From the NCBI GenBank assembly GCA_015227615.1, contig JAALGZ010000009.1, positions 372,001 to 436,000 on the forward strand: DNA of 64,000 bases, given 5' to 3'. The notes under the pieces are model-generated. The model worked only from the letters and a program-made list of their open reading frames with translations, was not told the DNA's origin and ran no database searches. Position 1 is the stretch's first letter. Each line of letters begins with the position of its first letter. Made by a program: the position numbers and the translations under genes. Of this stretch, positions 10,911 to 22,400 are shown one piece after another. Source of the DNA: Labyrinthula sp. Ha (lineage: Eukaryota > Sar > Bigyra > Labyrinthulida > Labyrinthulaceae).

Positions 10911-12884
10911 TTACAGATCCATAGCTTCATTGGAGGGAAAACTAAACATCTTACTGCTTTTCTGATTGACGTTTAGGTTAATAGATCCAAAGTCGCTAGC
11001 TTTCTGAAAGCCACCCCAACACATACCCCTACTCGTAGTCTTGTCTGTGTAATCATTTTCTGGAGTAAAGGGTTCGGAGTCTGAAGAATTAGTAAGGTCA
11101 ACGCAGGTTTTTTCTACCTTTTCCCTCTCTTCTCGTTCTCTCTTTTCTGCAGCAAACGTCGGCACGGTTCCCTGCCAAGGCCAATTCATGCTACCTGAGT
11201 AATCAGTTCTTCGTTCAGCATCGTAGATAATTCTCTTGTTCCTATCAAGCAATACAGTGCGCGCCTCATTAATCCGTCCAATCATATTCTCTGCTCGGGC
11301 TTTGTCTTCTTCATTGAGATTATTCTTGTCAGGATGAAAACGCAGACTCATTTTTTTGAAATTTCGTTTGATTTCATCTTCACCAGCTCTTGGTTGAACC
11401 CCAAGAACCTGATAATGTGAGGCATGCCTACAAATAGAAGCTTGTTTTCGTTCAGTTTCGAAACCTTGGAGAGTGGAAAAGAGAGATTCCGCAGAGTCAA
11501 AATTGAACAAGTTTAGATGTATTCTTGCTTCAAGTTCAGCTGCACGATGATAAGTCTTCCCACTTACCTCCCTATGTAGCTTACTCGCCACCTGTGCGTC
11601 CTTCAGCCCCCGAACTAGAAAACCAAGTTCATGAAGAACTGTTGCCCGATTAAAATACAATGTGGAAAGTGATATTTTTGCGTCTGATATTTTTGGCAAA
11701 CAATTCATCGGGATGTCTAGTTGTTTCAGAATGCCAGCAACTTTTAAACATGAATCACCGCCATATCGAGATATTTCATCAATAGTCTGCGTGAGTTCAT
11801 TAACATCTCCGGAAGAATGAAGCTTGAGCTTCTCAAGGATAAAAATAGCAACAGTAAACAGAACCAAAGCATTTGAATGGTCCTTTAAGCTGTTGAAATA
11901 AATACCTTGTTTTGTGGTATTCCAGAACATGACAGTAGGATCTCGAAACAACGATACAACTGTGTGAGGATTTGGATTGTAAAACTTTCTTCTCCCGTCT
12001 GTCAAAGGAACCTTTTTGAATTGGCATCCATTCTCCAAGAGCAGCTTTGCGCAGCTGTAAGAGTCGTGTTTAACACAAGTCTCAAGTGGCAATAGTTTAC
12101 CGTCACGAGTGTTGCATTCTTTATTGAGCAAGTACCGCATAGTTGGTTCAAGCTTCTTTATAACTTGCTCAAGCTCAGGAAATCTGTTTTTGGAGCAAAG
12201 GTGATGTAAGTCTTCTGACTTAATAGGAGGTCTGGCTCGAAGTAACAAATCAAAAACACCAAGATCAATCGACGTACCTTCTTTCCAGCGATCTAACCCC
12301 AGAATAAAAGACGACAAGACTTCACCTAGGAATCGCCGCACTTCTCGTAAGACATGGTTGCTTCCTTCATTTTCTGAACTGGATGAACCCTTGGATAGTG
12401 TCTTGTTGTCGTAAAGTGGTTGCAGAAAGTTCCTGATTAGGACAGTGTATCCATTTTTAACTGCATGTTTAAAATCAGAAGCCGATATGTCAATAGAACT
12501 GTATGTTTCATTGTTTTTCAAAGCAAGGTCATCAAACTTAAAGACCTGCTCTTCGTCCCGTGACGTATAGAGTTTGTTTTTTAATGTTTTTAACTCCTCT
12601 TCAGCTCGGCACGCTTTAATCTTAAGATACAAAACTTCTTCATTATGTGCTCTTTTTAGAGAACTTGTTTCTCTCGTAAGAGAAAACTTAGGTTTGGATT
12701 CCAATTGAGCAAGTTTGCGCTTCAACGCTTTGTTCTCTGCTGACACAGATGAAAGCATGGAAAGCTTTTTCCTAAGAAAATCCAATTCTTTCTCATATTC
12801 AGACTCCACTTCTAGCAGACAATCGGCCATTGACCCCAACTTGGAGCATATCTTCCTTAGAGGTTTCTTATTGCTTCTTTTCAT
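10911..12884 (-). CDS. J-domain cochaperone with coiled coil, ankyrin-like and TPR-like regions
   Basis: Single-exon protein of 657 residues. Order of parts: a basic start, a heptad-rich coiled coil (about 15-105), an ankyrin-like stretch (around LLPLETCVKHDSYSCAKLLL), helical TPR-like repeats (around YFNSLKDHSNALVLFTVAIF and YFNRATVLHELGFLVRGLKD), and a J domain at about 489-560 with the HPD triad (about 517-519) that stimulates Hsp70 ATPase. TPR plus J domain recalls DNAJC7/TPR2, which passes clients between Hsp70 and Hsp90, but the ankyrin and coiled-coil N-terminus is different, so I do not claim orthology. A charged Lys/Glu helix and a serine-rich tail follow the J domain. It converges on the SERCA gene. 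The start at 12884 is the first Met of an uninterrupted frame; an upstream mini-exon cannot be excluded. Confidence 0.85.
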   Translation of the reverse strand: MKRSNKKPLRKICSKLGSMADCLLEVESEYEKELDFLRKKLSMLSSVSAENKALKRKLAQLESKPKFSLTRETSSLKRAHNEEVLYLKIKACRAEEELKTLKNKLYTSRDEEQVFKFDDLALKNNETYSSIDISASDFKHAVKNGYTVLIRNFLQPLYDNKTLSKGSSSSENEGSNHVLREVRRFLGEVLSSFILGLDRWKEGTSIDLGVFDLLLRARPPIKSEDLHHLCSKNRFPELEQVIKKLEPTMRYLLNKECNTRDGKLLPLETCVKHDSYSCAKLLLENGCQFKKVPLTDGRRKFYNPNPHTVVSLFRDPTVMFWNTTKQGIYFNSLKDHSNALVLFTVAIFILEKLKLHSSGDVNELTQTIDEISRYGGDSCLKVAGILKQLDIPMNCLPKISDAKISLSTLYFNRATVLHELGFLVRGLKDAQVASKLHREVSGKTYHRAAELEARIHLNLFNFDSAESLFSTLQGFETERKQASICRHASHYQVLGVQPRAGEDEIKRNFKKMSLRFHPDKNNLNEEDKARAENMIGRINEARTVLLDRNKRIIYDAERRTDYSGSMNWPWQGTVPTFAAEKREREEREKVEKTCVDLTNSSDSEPFTPENDYTDKTTSRGMCWGGFQKASDFGSINLNVNQKSSKMFSFPSNEAMDL

Positions 12885-13020
12885 TTGTGATTCGCTTGTT
12901 AGAATATATTCTAGATGTGCATCATTTTGGGTAATTTTCAGGAGCAGCTCCTACAAGAAAACAAACACAGCTTCTGTACTTTCATCACTTGTATATAGAC
13001 CAAGAGGAACCAACATAATA

Positions 13021-14345
13021 TATAGTGCTAACAATCGTTAAATTCAATTATGTTCTGATGAAGTGGTAGATGATTTTTAACCAGCTCTCCTTTCAGACCA
13101 AGACACAAGAAAACCAGAATATAAGAGGACTTTCGTATTCCTTATTGAGAACACTAAGCCGAGCAAATACAGAGATCTCCTCTTTATAGCAGGATGCAAT
13201 TGGAAAACTATAAGCCATTGCACTGTCATCTATTATACATTGCCCATATGGGGGCTTAAATCTTAACTCAACTCAGTTTCTACTGGTATAAGTGTTCCTT
13301 ATTTCCATGTACAATACTATATCTATTGCGAATAGAAACTATCGTAAGGGGTGTGCCAAAGTGAGCTTTATCGCGATAAAAACTATTTATTGCTAATTAA
13401 AATATTCCTGGAGCAGTTTTACTTATATAAGGAAATAGCAGCAAACAGGAAACACAATTAAAGATTTTATCTTCTTTCATCTACGGTAAGAAGCATTACC
13501 CCATAAATTAAACTATACTTTGATTAGCGTTTCTTATGGTAACAGGTAATGATAAGTAAAAATATTATGGCAAATTGTAGTTTTCAGCTTGATTTGTTCG
13601 ATATTCGCAAAGTTGTGGACCAAAATGAGAGGGTAAAATCTCTCATGGGGCAAATTATCACAAAACTATGAGCATTAAGGTTATTAGTGTCTTCATCATA
13701 TCATATGAGCTGAAGAATTTATCTAATATCGCGATTATTTCAGATGATTTTGCCCTTGAACTCCCATAATCCTTCAAGAAAATCAAAATAATTTTTAAAT
13801 CTCCTCCTTTAGCTCCAAAAAATATTTTTTCATTAGAGAACATTGTATAAAAGCGCACAAGCTACAGCAGGTAACCACAATGCACATCTTTTTAAACCAT
13901 CTTAGAATTCTTGTGATTTTCAAATTTTAATATGGTGTCTGAATAGAAAAATTGTTCTTACATATGGTTTGAAACATTGAGTTCAAGTCCAAAACATCCC
14001 CTAAAATTGGTAAACTAGACAACCCATGTTTCCAGCAAAAAAGCTTAGTTTGTAGTGCACTGTCTAATATTTCCATGATTTGGTAGCCGGCAAACGCTAA
14101 AAGAATTGTTTGATAAAATTACACGACCCCAGCGCATTTGAAGAAGATTGCTGCAGTGATGTTCTAACCTTCAAGGTTTAGTACAATTCTGCGTCGCTTT
14201 TCACAACTTGTTTTACACTTGGGCCAAGCTTATTTATGATTTGGAATTTTTGTTTATTTGGCGCACCATATGCTCAGTACTAAAAGCAAATGATTAATTT
14301 TTTTGCCTTTCATGAGATCTGCTTTTTTTTGCATTAGATGTTATT
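13021..14345. repeat. 1.3 kb inverted repeat, copy A
   Basis: This stretch reappears in reverse complement at 34388-35712, and by eye the two differ at only a handful of positions per several hundred bases. The left limit is sharp (the shared sequence begins TATAGTGCTAAC). At the right limit similarity drops abruptly to a weak, gapped match that continues for about 100 bases. Copy A starts just upstream of the J-domain gene. There are no TG...CA ends and no evident terminal inverted repeats, so it is neither a plain LTR nor a standard DNA transposon. Its only long open frame is the 66-codon frame listed separately. Confidence 0.9.
13658..13858 (-). CDS. Small open frame conserved in both copies of the inverted repeat
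   Basis: A 66-codon frame (61 from its first ATG) reads FFGAKGGDLKIILIFLK followed by SSEIIAILDKFFSSYDMM. It is present in the other repeat copy with only two residue differences. I do not recognise a family. Because the whole 1.3 kb repeat is nearly identical, conservation alone does not prove coding. It could be a small gene carried by the repeat, or chance. Confidence 0.25.
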   Translation of the reverse strand: MRFYTMFSNEKIFFGAKGGDLKIILIFLKDYGSSRAKSSEIIAILDKFFSSYDMMKTLITLMLIVL

Positions 14346-16450
14346 AAGCCAATTGAAAAAACAGGAGGTTAGTAAATAGGGGTGTTGTTTGAGGAAAAGA
14401 TACCAAAACTCGAATGATATTAACAAACATTTTTAACTTGGATTTCTTTTACGAGCTTTGATATTACTCAAATGATGCTTAAGTATTTTTATGTATCCAC
14501 ATACTTCAGATGTTCTATAGGTCAAATGGTCACGTACCCATTACCCGTGGTAGCTTTTTATACCATTCTTGGCAGTATAAGAAACATAACAAACGGACTG
14601 TATGACCCAGGAACAACGAGGGAATAGGGGGAGTATCAGAAATGTGTTTCCCGAGACTGCGTGATAACGTTGATGTTACTATTGGAACAAAGTATTGAGG
14701 CCGAAAAGCGAATGAGCCATACAGCCAGAACCTCAAAAAATGCTCATTATAATATCGAAACTCACTCAAGGTGGCTGGAAAATCCTCAGTATCACTCAAC
14801 AGAAATTAGAATTTCTCAAAAAAACTTTGATATATCATGATTTTATCCAAGCGTACCCCTACAATTAATTATTGTTCATTTGAACTCCATTAAATTACCT
14901 CCTTCTTTCCACTGAACATTTTATCATACGATAATTAGGTAATAAGTAGCCATAAGCGGTCAAAGAGGAGGCGATTACGAAGCAGGCCCTGGACGAGAAG
15001 AGCAGATCGGTTTGCTCTTTTTAATCAGAGGTAGAGATGCATTCCGATAGATTGATACTTTATAAACAGATTTGATAACTGAGTTACTGTTGTTAAATGA
15101 TTCTCATAATCTATGTAGAACTTTCTTAAATTGTCAAAATTTTAGACCTCAAGCAGCAACATTTGATATGAATCAAAATGCCAATTCTTCCATTGCTAAT
15201 AAGAATGAAAACAATTATCCAGTAATTATTGGTAAGCTTTATCAAATCTTATACCTAAGTGCCTCGAACCCAAATTAAGCATTTTTAGTCGAAAATATCC
15301 TGGAAAATTCTATCTTCTCAACTGGCATATTCCCGTGGAAAGCTTTATGCACTACCTTTTTTGGATGATATTGGAAAAGTAACAAACTCTTAGCCCAGTC
15401 AAAGTTCTTCTATCAACCAGAATTAAAGCTTTTAAACGCGTGTTTTTATTATCCTTTTGGAGATTCATAAACATACATACGAGGTCCCTAGTAAGGCTCA
15501 GGCTGAAAATTTGAAGACAGACTACTAAATGCCACGCAAAACAAAACAAGAACTTAAAAAAAGCCAAGTTTGGCTTAAACAAATAGAAATAAGCTACAGG
15601 TAACTTACTGTCTAGCAATAGAATCTCTACGTCCAATTAAAACAGAACATGGTGACGTTGCGGAAAATACAGTAACTAAAGCTGTATAGGCAAAATTGAA
15701 ATGTAAAAGACATAAACCCATGTTCCATAGGACAGTATACGCCAAGGGATAAAGTCCCACTGTAGCGGTAACAGCTGTTAACTCATGAAAGTTCTTTAAG
15801 AAGGGTTTTTCTGTCGAGGCCTAGTATGGGATTAGAGGGGACCCGAGGTGGTAACTTAGACCAAGATTAGAATATCAGGGGATCGAGAAACTTACATTCT
15901 TTTATGGTCTAGGATTATTTCTACTTTAACATCCACTTCCTCTTGATTTGGTAATCAGCTCCTCGCTTTTATGCGCAATTCTCCTCTGAGATATTCCAAT
16001 GGCAAAGCAAAGCCCTTCAGATTCAAATCATCAAACTGATGCTACACCTATTCGCTATGTAATTTCGAGTCTGTTGAAAAATCCATTAGAACCTCGATCA
16101 TCTCATTTACAGGGCAGAATTTGACATTACTTACTTTTCATCCTTTTTTAGGATTAAGACCTGTAATCGAGGTAACTACAGTCGTTCTTCCCTTGAATTC
16201 CTCCCTACACAAATGCTTCAGTTAATTATTTACGACTGCTGGAGCACAAAGATATATTCTTATTAAACTCTTCGGAAAAAACTGTGGTGAAACATGGAAA
16301 AGGAGTTCACAGCCTCACCGAACATAGAAGAAAGAATTGGCGCAAAATTTTCCCGGAATAATTCGAAAAGTTTCATTAGGAAAGCCTTATCTAAATTAAG
16401 AATATGTTCAAATAAGTGGGATCGATTATCGGAGGATGATTCAGGATTCA
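14346..16450. other. Intergenic, no gene recognised
   Basis: The first 100 or so bases align weakly with the sequence flanking the other repeat copy (see the inverted repeat). The rest is AT-rich with short frames lacking motifs (for example 15072-15278 plus, 15352-15636 minus). A minus-strand frame at 16263-16451 begins exactly where the TAACGG repeat ends, but has no recognisable domain. Confidence 0.45.
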
Positions 16451-16600
16451 TAACGGTAACTTCTGAATAAATATCCTTACCGTTATTATCTTTATGTAAA
16501 ATTAACGATTTATCATTTAACGGAAATAACGAAGAATTAACGGTAAGTGCAATAAGTAACGGTAAGTTTCAATACTTTCAGAGATTCACCAAACTCAGAG
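16451..16600. repeat. TAACGG-rich repeat, copy A
   Basis: Five TAACGG or TTACCGTTA motifs fall within about 115 bases (starting at 16451, 16477, 16518, 16538, 16557). A diverged reverse-complement relative lies at 39241-39408, sharing a perfect 15-base block (GAGATTCACCAAACT at 16581-16595, inverted at 39246-39260). TAACGG matches the consensus bound by many Myb proteins. Role unknown. Confidence 0.5.
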
Positions 16601-16808
16601 TTTTCTCTTCACACTTAAAGCCAAGAACAAACAATTCTAACCAAAACGTACTAAAAATTTGTTTGAAAGAGCAAAATGGTATCGCCAATAAAATTGCAGA
16701 AAGGTTTTAAGCGTAAATAAACAAAGTTTTCGTGCACGGGCTTCAAAAATTGTTTTTTTTTCTAGTTGTCGGGGACATTTACATACCTGGCTCGTATGAG
16801 TACTGTCG

Positions 16809-17198
16809 TTGTATGTGACTAGATGCCTAGATATGTGTCTAGTTAGGAAAACAAAGTTTAAAAATGAAGATAAGGTGAGTTATCTAGCTAGGATTCTCGA
16901 AAAAATATACAACCGGGAAATGATTTTTGAACCACAAGAAACATCGTGCATACGGATATTTCATTCATTACTTTTCATTTCACGATGTGTTAAGGATTAC
17001 TTCACGACAATAAAGGCAATTGAAATTTTAAAAAGTTTCATTCCGATAGTCACAACTATTTACTATAATGAGCGCTGCCAACAAGCACTAAGAACCACTT
17101 CTATAGTGTCTGGAAGCAAACTGGGTTTAGTATTGCATAAAACCACTCTTCCTTTCTATTGGCACCATTATCTTGTTTGCTCAATGAACCTTCTGTGA
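16809..17198 (+). CDS. Hypothetical protein, 129 residues
   Basis: An open frame of 129 codons with an unremarkable mixed composition (Cys and basic residues near the N-terminus, hydrophobic blocks later). I recognise no family. In DNA this AT-rich a frame of this length is uncommon but can arise by chance. It lies between the TAACGG repeat and the RING gene on the same strand as the latter. It could be a small gene, an exon, or a transposon remnant. Confidence 0.3.
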   Translation: MYVTRCLDMCLVRKTKFKNEDKVSYLARILEKIYNREMIFEPQETSCIRIFHSLLFISRCVKDYFTTIKAIEILKSFIPIVTTIYYNERCQQALRTTSIVSGSKLGLVLHKTTLPFYWHHYLVCSMNLL

Positions 17199-17562
17199 GT
17201 CTTTTGTCCTACTTATTTAGTTTTGGCTTCAAGTAGGGTAACAAAATTTATTATTTGGGGGGTGTTCCAAAATACAACAAGGCCCCTGTATATATTTAAT
17301 TTCGCATTAATTTTGAGTCTAAATATATATCGCTAATCTTAACTTAATGGTGATAGTGCTATGTGTCTTAACGGATATCACACGAAACCTACCATTAATT
17401 ATACGTGGAATTCATGTGCATAACGTTATGCCGATAAGATTTCTTTAATTCGAGTAAGAAAAGTGTTCGAATAAAACGACAGGTAGAACTTAAGGACGTC
17501 CTTAAAAGAAAACTTGCATTAGAATACATTGATACTTTCTGAACCAAAGGTTTTATTCTATC

Positions 17563-18273
17563 ATGGATAATAATGATGATGAGCAGAGAAAAATCACATA
17601 CCTTTACTATTTGTCTTTGCTTCTTTCAGTACTTTGTCTTGTTACAAGCGCTCTTCTCTTCTCCACTTTGAACATCTTATTATTCATATTTTGTACTATT
17701 ACTTCTATTTCTCTATTTTTTTTCTCAGATAAAGAATCATCAAGAAATATTGTGCTTTTCTCTGGATCTTATCTTTTATCTTTGTTGTTTTTCATATTTC
17801 ATGGAATATGCAGTCTCTTTAACTCAACTTGTCTCAATGTTGATTACAACCCTAAAAAGAAAGCACAAATACTACAAAATGACTTAAATTCTACTCAATT
17901 ATTTAACAATATTCTTCTAGAAATAATTTTTCTTGCAAATATGTCTATTCTCGGATACATTCTCTTAAGCTTATCCAAGTACTGTTCTAATGAAGAAATA
18001 AAACCGGAAACAAAACCTTTTAATCCACTTTATAAATCACCAATTAAGTTTGAATCTACTTTGAACTCTTTTAAATCAGCAGAATGCTCTATATGCTATG
18101 AAACACTTACAAATACTAACGTGTATGAACTTTCCTGTGGGCACATTTATCATGGAAAGTGTTTTTCAGAATGGTTTGAAACTTCTAATCTGTGTCCACT
18201 TTGTAGAACTCCTATTTCAAATGCGAAAATAAACTTCTTAGTTAAAAAAACTAATTATATATCTTGTGTTTAA
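17563..18273 (+). CDS. Multi-pass membrane protein with C-terminal RING-H2 domain
   Basis: A single-exon protein of 236 residues. The N-terminal two thirds contain about four hydrophobic helices (roughly 15-35, 36-53, 60-80, 115-138). The C-terminus has a RING-H2 finger (about 175-215) with the pattern C-x2-C, C-x-H, x2-H, x2-C, C-x2-C (CSICYE, CGHIYHGKC, CPLC). Such proteins are membrane-anchored E3 ubiquitin ligases that recruit an E2, often at the ER, Golgi or endosome; the targets cannot be inferred. The gene ends only 10 bases from the stop codon of the converging aminotransferase gene. Confidence 0.85.
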   Translation: MDNNDDEQRKITYLYYLSLLLSVLCLVTSALLFSTLNILLFIFCTITSISLFFFSDKESSRNIVLFSGSYLLSLLFFIFHGICSLFNSTCLNVDYNPKKKAQILQNDLNSTQLFNNILLEIIFLANMSILGYILLSLSKYCSNEEIKPETKPFNPLYKSPIKFESTLNSFKSAECSICYETLTNTNVYELSCGHIYHGKCFSEWFETSNLCPLCRTPISNAKINFLVKKTNYISCV

Positions 18274-18283
18274 GCCTTAATCC
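18274..18283. terminator. 10-base gap between two converging stop codons
   Basis: The RING gene and the aminotransferase gene end 10 bases apart, tail to tail. Their 3' UTRs must therefore overlap each other's coding sequence or be nearly absent. Confidence 0.6.
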
Positions 18284-19482
18284 TTAGTTAATTTCTTGTA
18301 ATGCGGTTCTCAAAATATCCACTGTTCTCTCTACGTTACTTAACTTCTCAATCCCAAACAAGCCCACTCTAAATGCTTTAGCTCCTGTTCCTTCAGGTTC
18401 ATCGATTTTAAATGGAACTCCCCCAGCAACTTGAATACTCTTTTCCTTTAATTTTGCTACAAGGTTAACATCCTCATCCTTCTTGTATACAACAACTACT
18501 GTTGGGCTTGCAAATTCCTTCGCAGCTACGCTTTTATACCCAAGATCACTCAACATCAATCTTATTTGACTTCCAAGCTCCTTTGCTTTAGTCTCCATAT
18601 TTTGAAAACCAATCTGCTTCACTTCAAGCGCAGTTTTTGCAAACACAGTCAAACTATCAGTAGGCAGAGTGGTATAGTACTTGAAGTTTCCACTCTCATA
18701 CTGTTTCATAACACTTAACCACTGTTTCAAATTCATACTAAAGGTTGAGAACTTGCTTTCTGTTGACTGAATGTATTCATATGTAGAGTTCTTCATAAGA
18801 ACAATTCCACAACATGCAGGACTGCTCCATCCCTTCTGAGGCGCTGTGATTAAAACATCAACTCCAACTTTTGAGAGACTGAGCCATAACGTTCCTGCAG
18901 CAATAGCATCTACAACAACTTTTCCGCCATAGCCATGTACTTTATCACAAATGCTCTTAATGTAAGCAGTCGGTAGCAGAATTCCAGTCGAGGTCTCAAC
19001 ATGTGGCATGAAAACAACCGATGGCTTTGATGCCTCAATCTCTTCAAGAACAGATGAAAGAGATGGAGCTGATGCTTGTTTACTTTCAGGATCATATGAA
19101 GCTTTAAGAACTTTGTGGGGGTAGCTGAAAGACTCAAAAATCTGAGTCCACCGAAAGGAGAAGAATCCATTTCGGATGACTAAATAAGATGCGTCATTCA
19201 CAGCTAATGCACGAGCTACCGTTTCCATTCCATATGTTCCCGAACCAGGAACAAGAGCAAGGTGGTCCGCCTCGTACGCCTCCCTCAAGGTCTAAGCTTA
19301 TAAACATAATTGACAGTACAGATGATATATCTTTCATGTGCTCAACAAATGGTTTTGCCATTAAATTAATTGCACGATCAGTGTAAACAACAGAGTATTC
19401 TAAAAGGGCCCCCCTGCATATTAATGATGAATGAGGTTCACCTGTCATCTGCGCGCTGAGTTACATCTTGTGGAAAGCTCAT
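18284..19482 (-). CDS. Class V PLP-dependent aminotransferase (alanine-glyoxylate / serine-pyruvate type)
   Basis: Exons 19482-19442, 19413-19320 and 19291-18284 join to 380 residues across two 28-nt introns. The splices restore a family-typical start (GALLEYSVVYTDRAIN, then MKDISSTLREAYEADH) leading into LVPGSGTYGMETVARAL, the cofactor-phosphate loop. The PLP-binding lysine is expected in APQKGWSSP (about Lys198). The fold-type I small domain follows, with an FRVGLFG block near the C-terminus. Enzymes of this class move amino groups between alanine or serine and glyoxylate or pyruvate, usually in peroxisomes or mitochondria. I see no obvious targeting peptide. The N-terminal wording is, from memory, closer to bacterial class V enzymes than to animal AGXT, so bacterial ancestry is possible. 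The first ATG (19482) is the only one in frame with the spliced reading. Confidence 0.9.
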
Positions 19483-22400
19483 TCTTCTAGTTTCTACTTC
19501 CTGCAGTAATGCAATATTGCTAGTTACTTTCTTGAGCCCTGAATAAGATGACCTCTTGTTTCAACAAAACTAACAGAAACAAGTCCCTAAGAAAAACTTA
19601 TGTTCCTTTGAGAAACTTTGATGTTATGGTTTAATAATAAAATAAATACCTAAAACTATATTTATGCCTCCGTAAAGGAAGACTTGTTTCTATATCTTTG
19701 TTCAATGTCTAGTCTTGTGAAACAGTAACACGGTTCTTGCTTATAATTGCTAATAGAAGCCAATGGGGACCTTTACCATTCAAAAACTCATGAAATATAT
19801 ATTCTTATTTTATACACTTTAAGCAATACTTGCACATCAATTTTTTTGATTACAACAAAACTGCTGGGGTTTTTGCTGGCAAATAGTTGAGAAGTTAAGA
19901 AATTACCTACATAATTTCGGTATTAACTCTCACTAGAAATAAAAGGAAAGTTAAATCAGTGAATTTTACTCTAACATGCAGCTTTATCGTAACCAAGTAT
20001 CTCTACCCATGACGAGAATACTCCCTTTGCGTTCTTGCCAAACACCCCTTGATGCAACTTCTCTTGTCTGTTCTGAAAATCAATAGAGGTTGCACAAAAG
20101 TACTCTACTTCTTCGAAAAATACTGTATTTATTATATATTGTTCATTTTTAGGTTATTTTTTTAAGCTCGTTGATATATCCACTCTCAATGACATCAGCT
20201 GTTGCAACAGTAAATGCTTAGGAACTTTGCTCTTGCTAGCTGAGCAAGATTAAGCACTAGCATTAATGTCAATGAATGTATGCACAAATAACTCATGGGT
20301 GCTTTAATCCTTTTACTTCCTGTAAATTAGCTTAAAGATTATCTTAATACGCAATATATGATTGTAAATGATACATATTTTTACGAGAGGTTGCTCTCAG
20401 TAAAGTTAATTACGTGAATGTTGAAAGTAGTGGGGATATATGGCATGGAAGAACCCTATAAACCAACAATTTATCTGTTGAATTAGGTTAGATTACATAA
20501 AAATATCTATTATTCCTTAAAAGAATAATTTACAGCTGAAGAAAGAACTAAAGATCTTTGCATATAGGATATGTATGACTTATAGCACCGAAGCAAGCAA
20601 CAGTAAATCCATTAGAAAATAAAAGCAGAAGTAAAGTTTATTAAATAGATTAACCAAAGTATATTGCTTAAGCGCTTATCCGAATCTGGGCAAAATTAAA
20701 TTCCCTTTTAAGTGTCTTTTTCAAAATATTACACAGAATCGGTAAGAAAGGAACTAGCATCATACAACTGGCAATGGACCTTCATTTTGTCCTTGAATAG
20801 TCTTTTCTGCTGTATAAAAGCTAAAACAATATCTATCTCCAGTGAAATATTTTCTCAAGAGACAACGGGGGAAAATATTTGAAAAACAATACAAAGTTTT
20901 ACTGCTAACACGTTGCAGCTTATATTAAGGTGTTAAACAACCAAACAAGTCATGGAAGTTAAACTTCATAACAAAGTGTAGCAACATAAGTTCAATGTAA
21001 GACAAAGTTCAATATATTAGGTTTATAGCGCATAGAATACTATGAACCAAAGAAACTAATCTACATGTTAGGCTGTGGTAATTAGAAATATTTACTTTGG
21101 ACGTGATAACGCTGAGCTTTCTTTTTAATCAGGTAACTGGATGGATTTATTCCTTATTTCGAGTGACAATATGGGTAAGGCGATTGATGTACATATTTAG
21201 TGATCCTGTTCTAAGGGTTTATCTTGAGCGTACCATCGAAATAATTTCAAATATTATATGACTTTATCGCCTTGAGTATTAGATAGGGGGGGGGCTACAT
21301 ACCATCAAACATCTAAATCACATGGTTAACAGCACGAGTTCCTTCCAAGATGGTTCTTCGCCGAAGTGGATTTCTTCTCTGGGTACTCCGTCATTACTTC
21401 AAATGGTTGCTATGATCTGTGTGTATGGCCCTTTGATTACATTTCAGCGATACAATTTGAACAGACATATATCAAAAATATTATTGAATAGCCTTGTACA
21501 GCCTCCTGGTCAGTGGTTCCATTGTCTAAAATGTATACACAAGTTACAATAAGAAAACACAATTTTTGAAAGAGATTAAAATAAGTAAAACGAGAGGCAA
21601 AACAGAGTACTCACGTTTCTTGAGATCTAATCATATCTCTATCCTGAATATATAACTAAAAAATAGAAATTACCCAATAGGCCGCTCTTCTGGTAGTTGT
21701 TACCTTTTTGTTATTTATCTCTCCCTACTCCTTTGGTATAGAAGTTGCAATAAGAATTAAAAATTTTCTGTAGTTGGGTTCTAAGTATACAATCAAAGTT
21801 TCATAAGGTTAAGGGCACTATTTTTACCCGCATCCAGATATTTCTGTACTTTTTTAGCCAAGAAGACTGTTATTGCCTTATTAGTAAGAGTGTGGGCGAT
21901 TTTATGGATTTGCGACTTCTTATAGAAGTGTATTTGGTTTGCAAGAGAGCAAATTAAGTTCCTAGTGCAGTATAAGCGTAGATGCTATTTTCACGAATGT
22001 TTATCGGAGGTGGATCAGATGGCATTTCTGGGTTATCCGAGGAAAATATGAAAGCTTATGAACCTGGTGTGTGTAGAAAGATATAGACATCCGAGTATTA
22101 CCGATTTGACTCAAGAGTTGTAAATCATAATTTTATCACTTTCGCTATTTTCCTACTGATTTTTCTCTATATTTGGTATGATCCCCTTTTGATTTTGAGG
22201 AAACCAAGTAAATGGGTATAAGTTTGTGGATTTTTTTCACATAATTATGGGATAGCAGCTAGGGTTATCTGACTACATGAAGATTGAGTTTGGGAAAAGA
22301 TGACTTTACACAGTGAATGTGAGTTTGTATCCATGTCAGAAATTTCTTGTGCATAGCTTAACGTTGCTGAGAGCAACGTATTCATCAGGTATAGCTTCTA

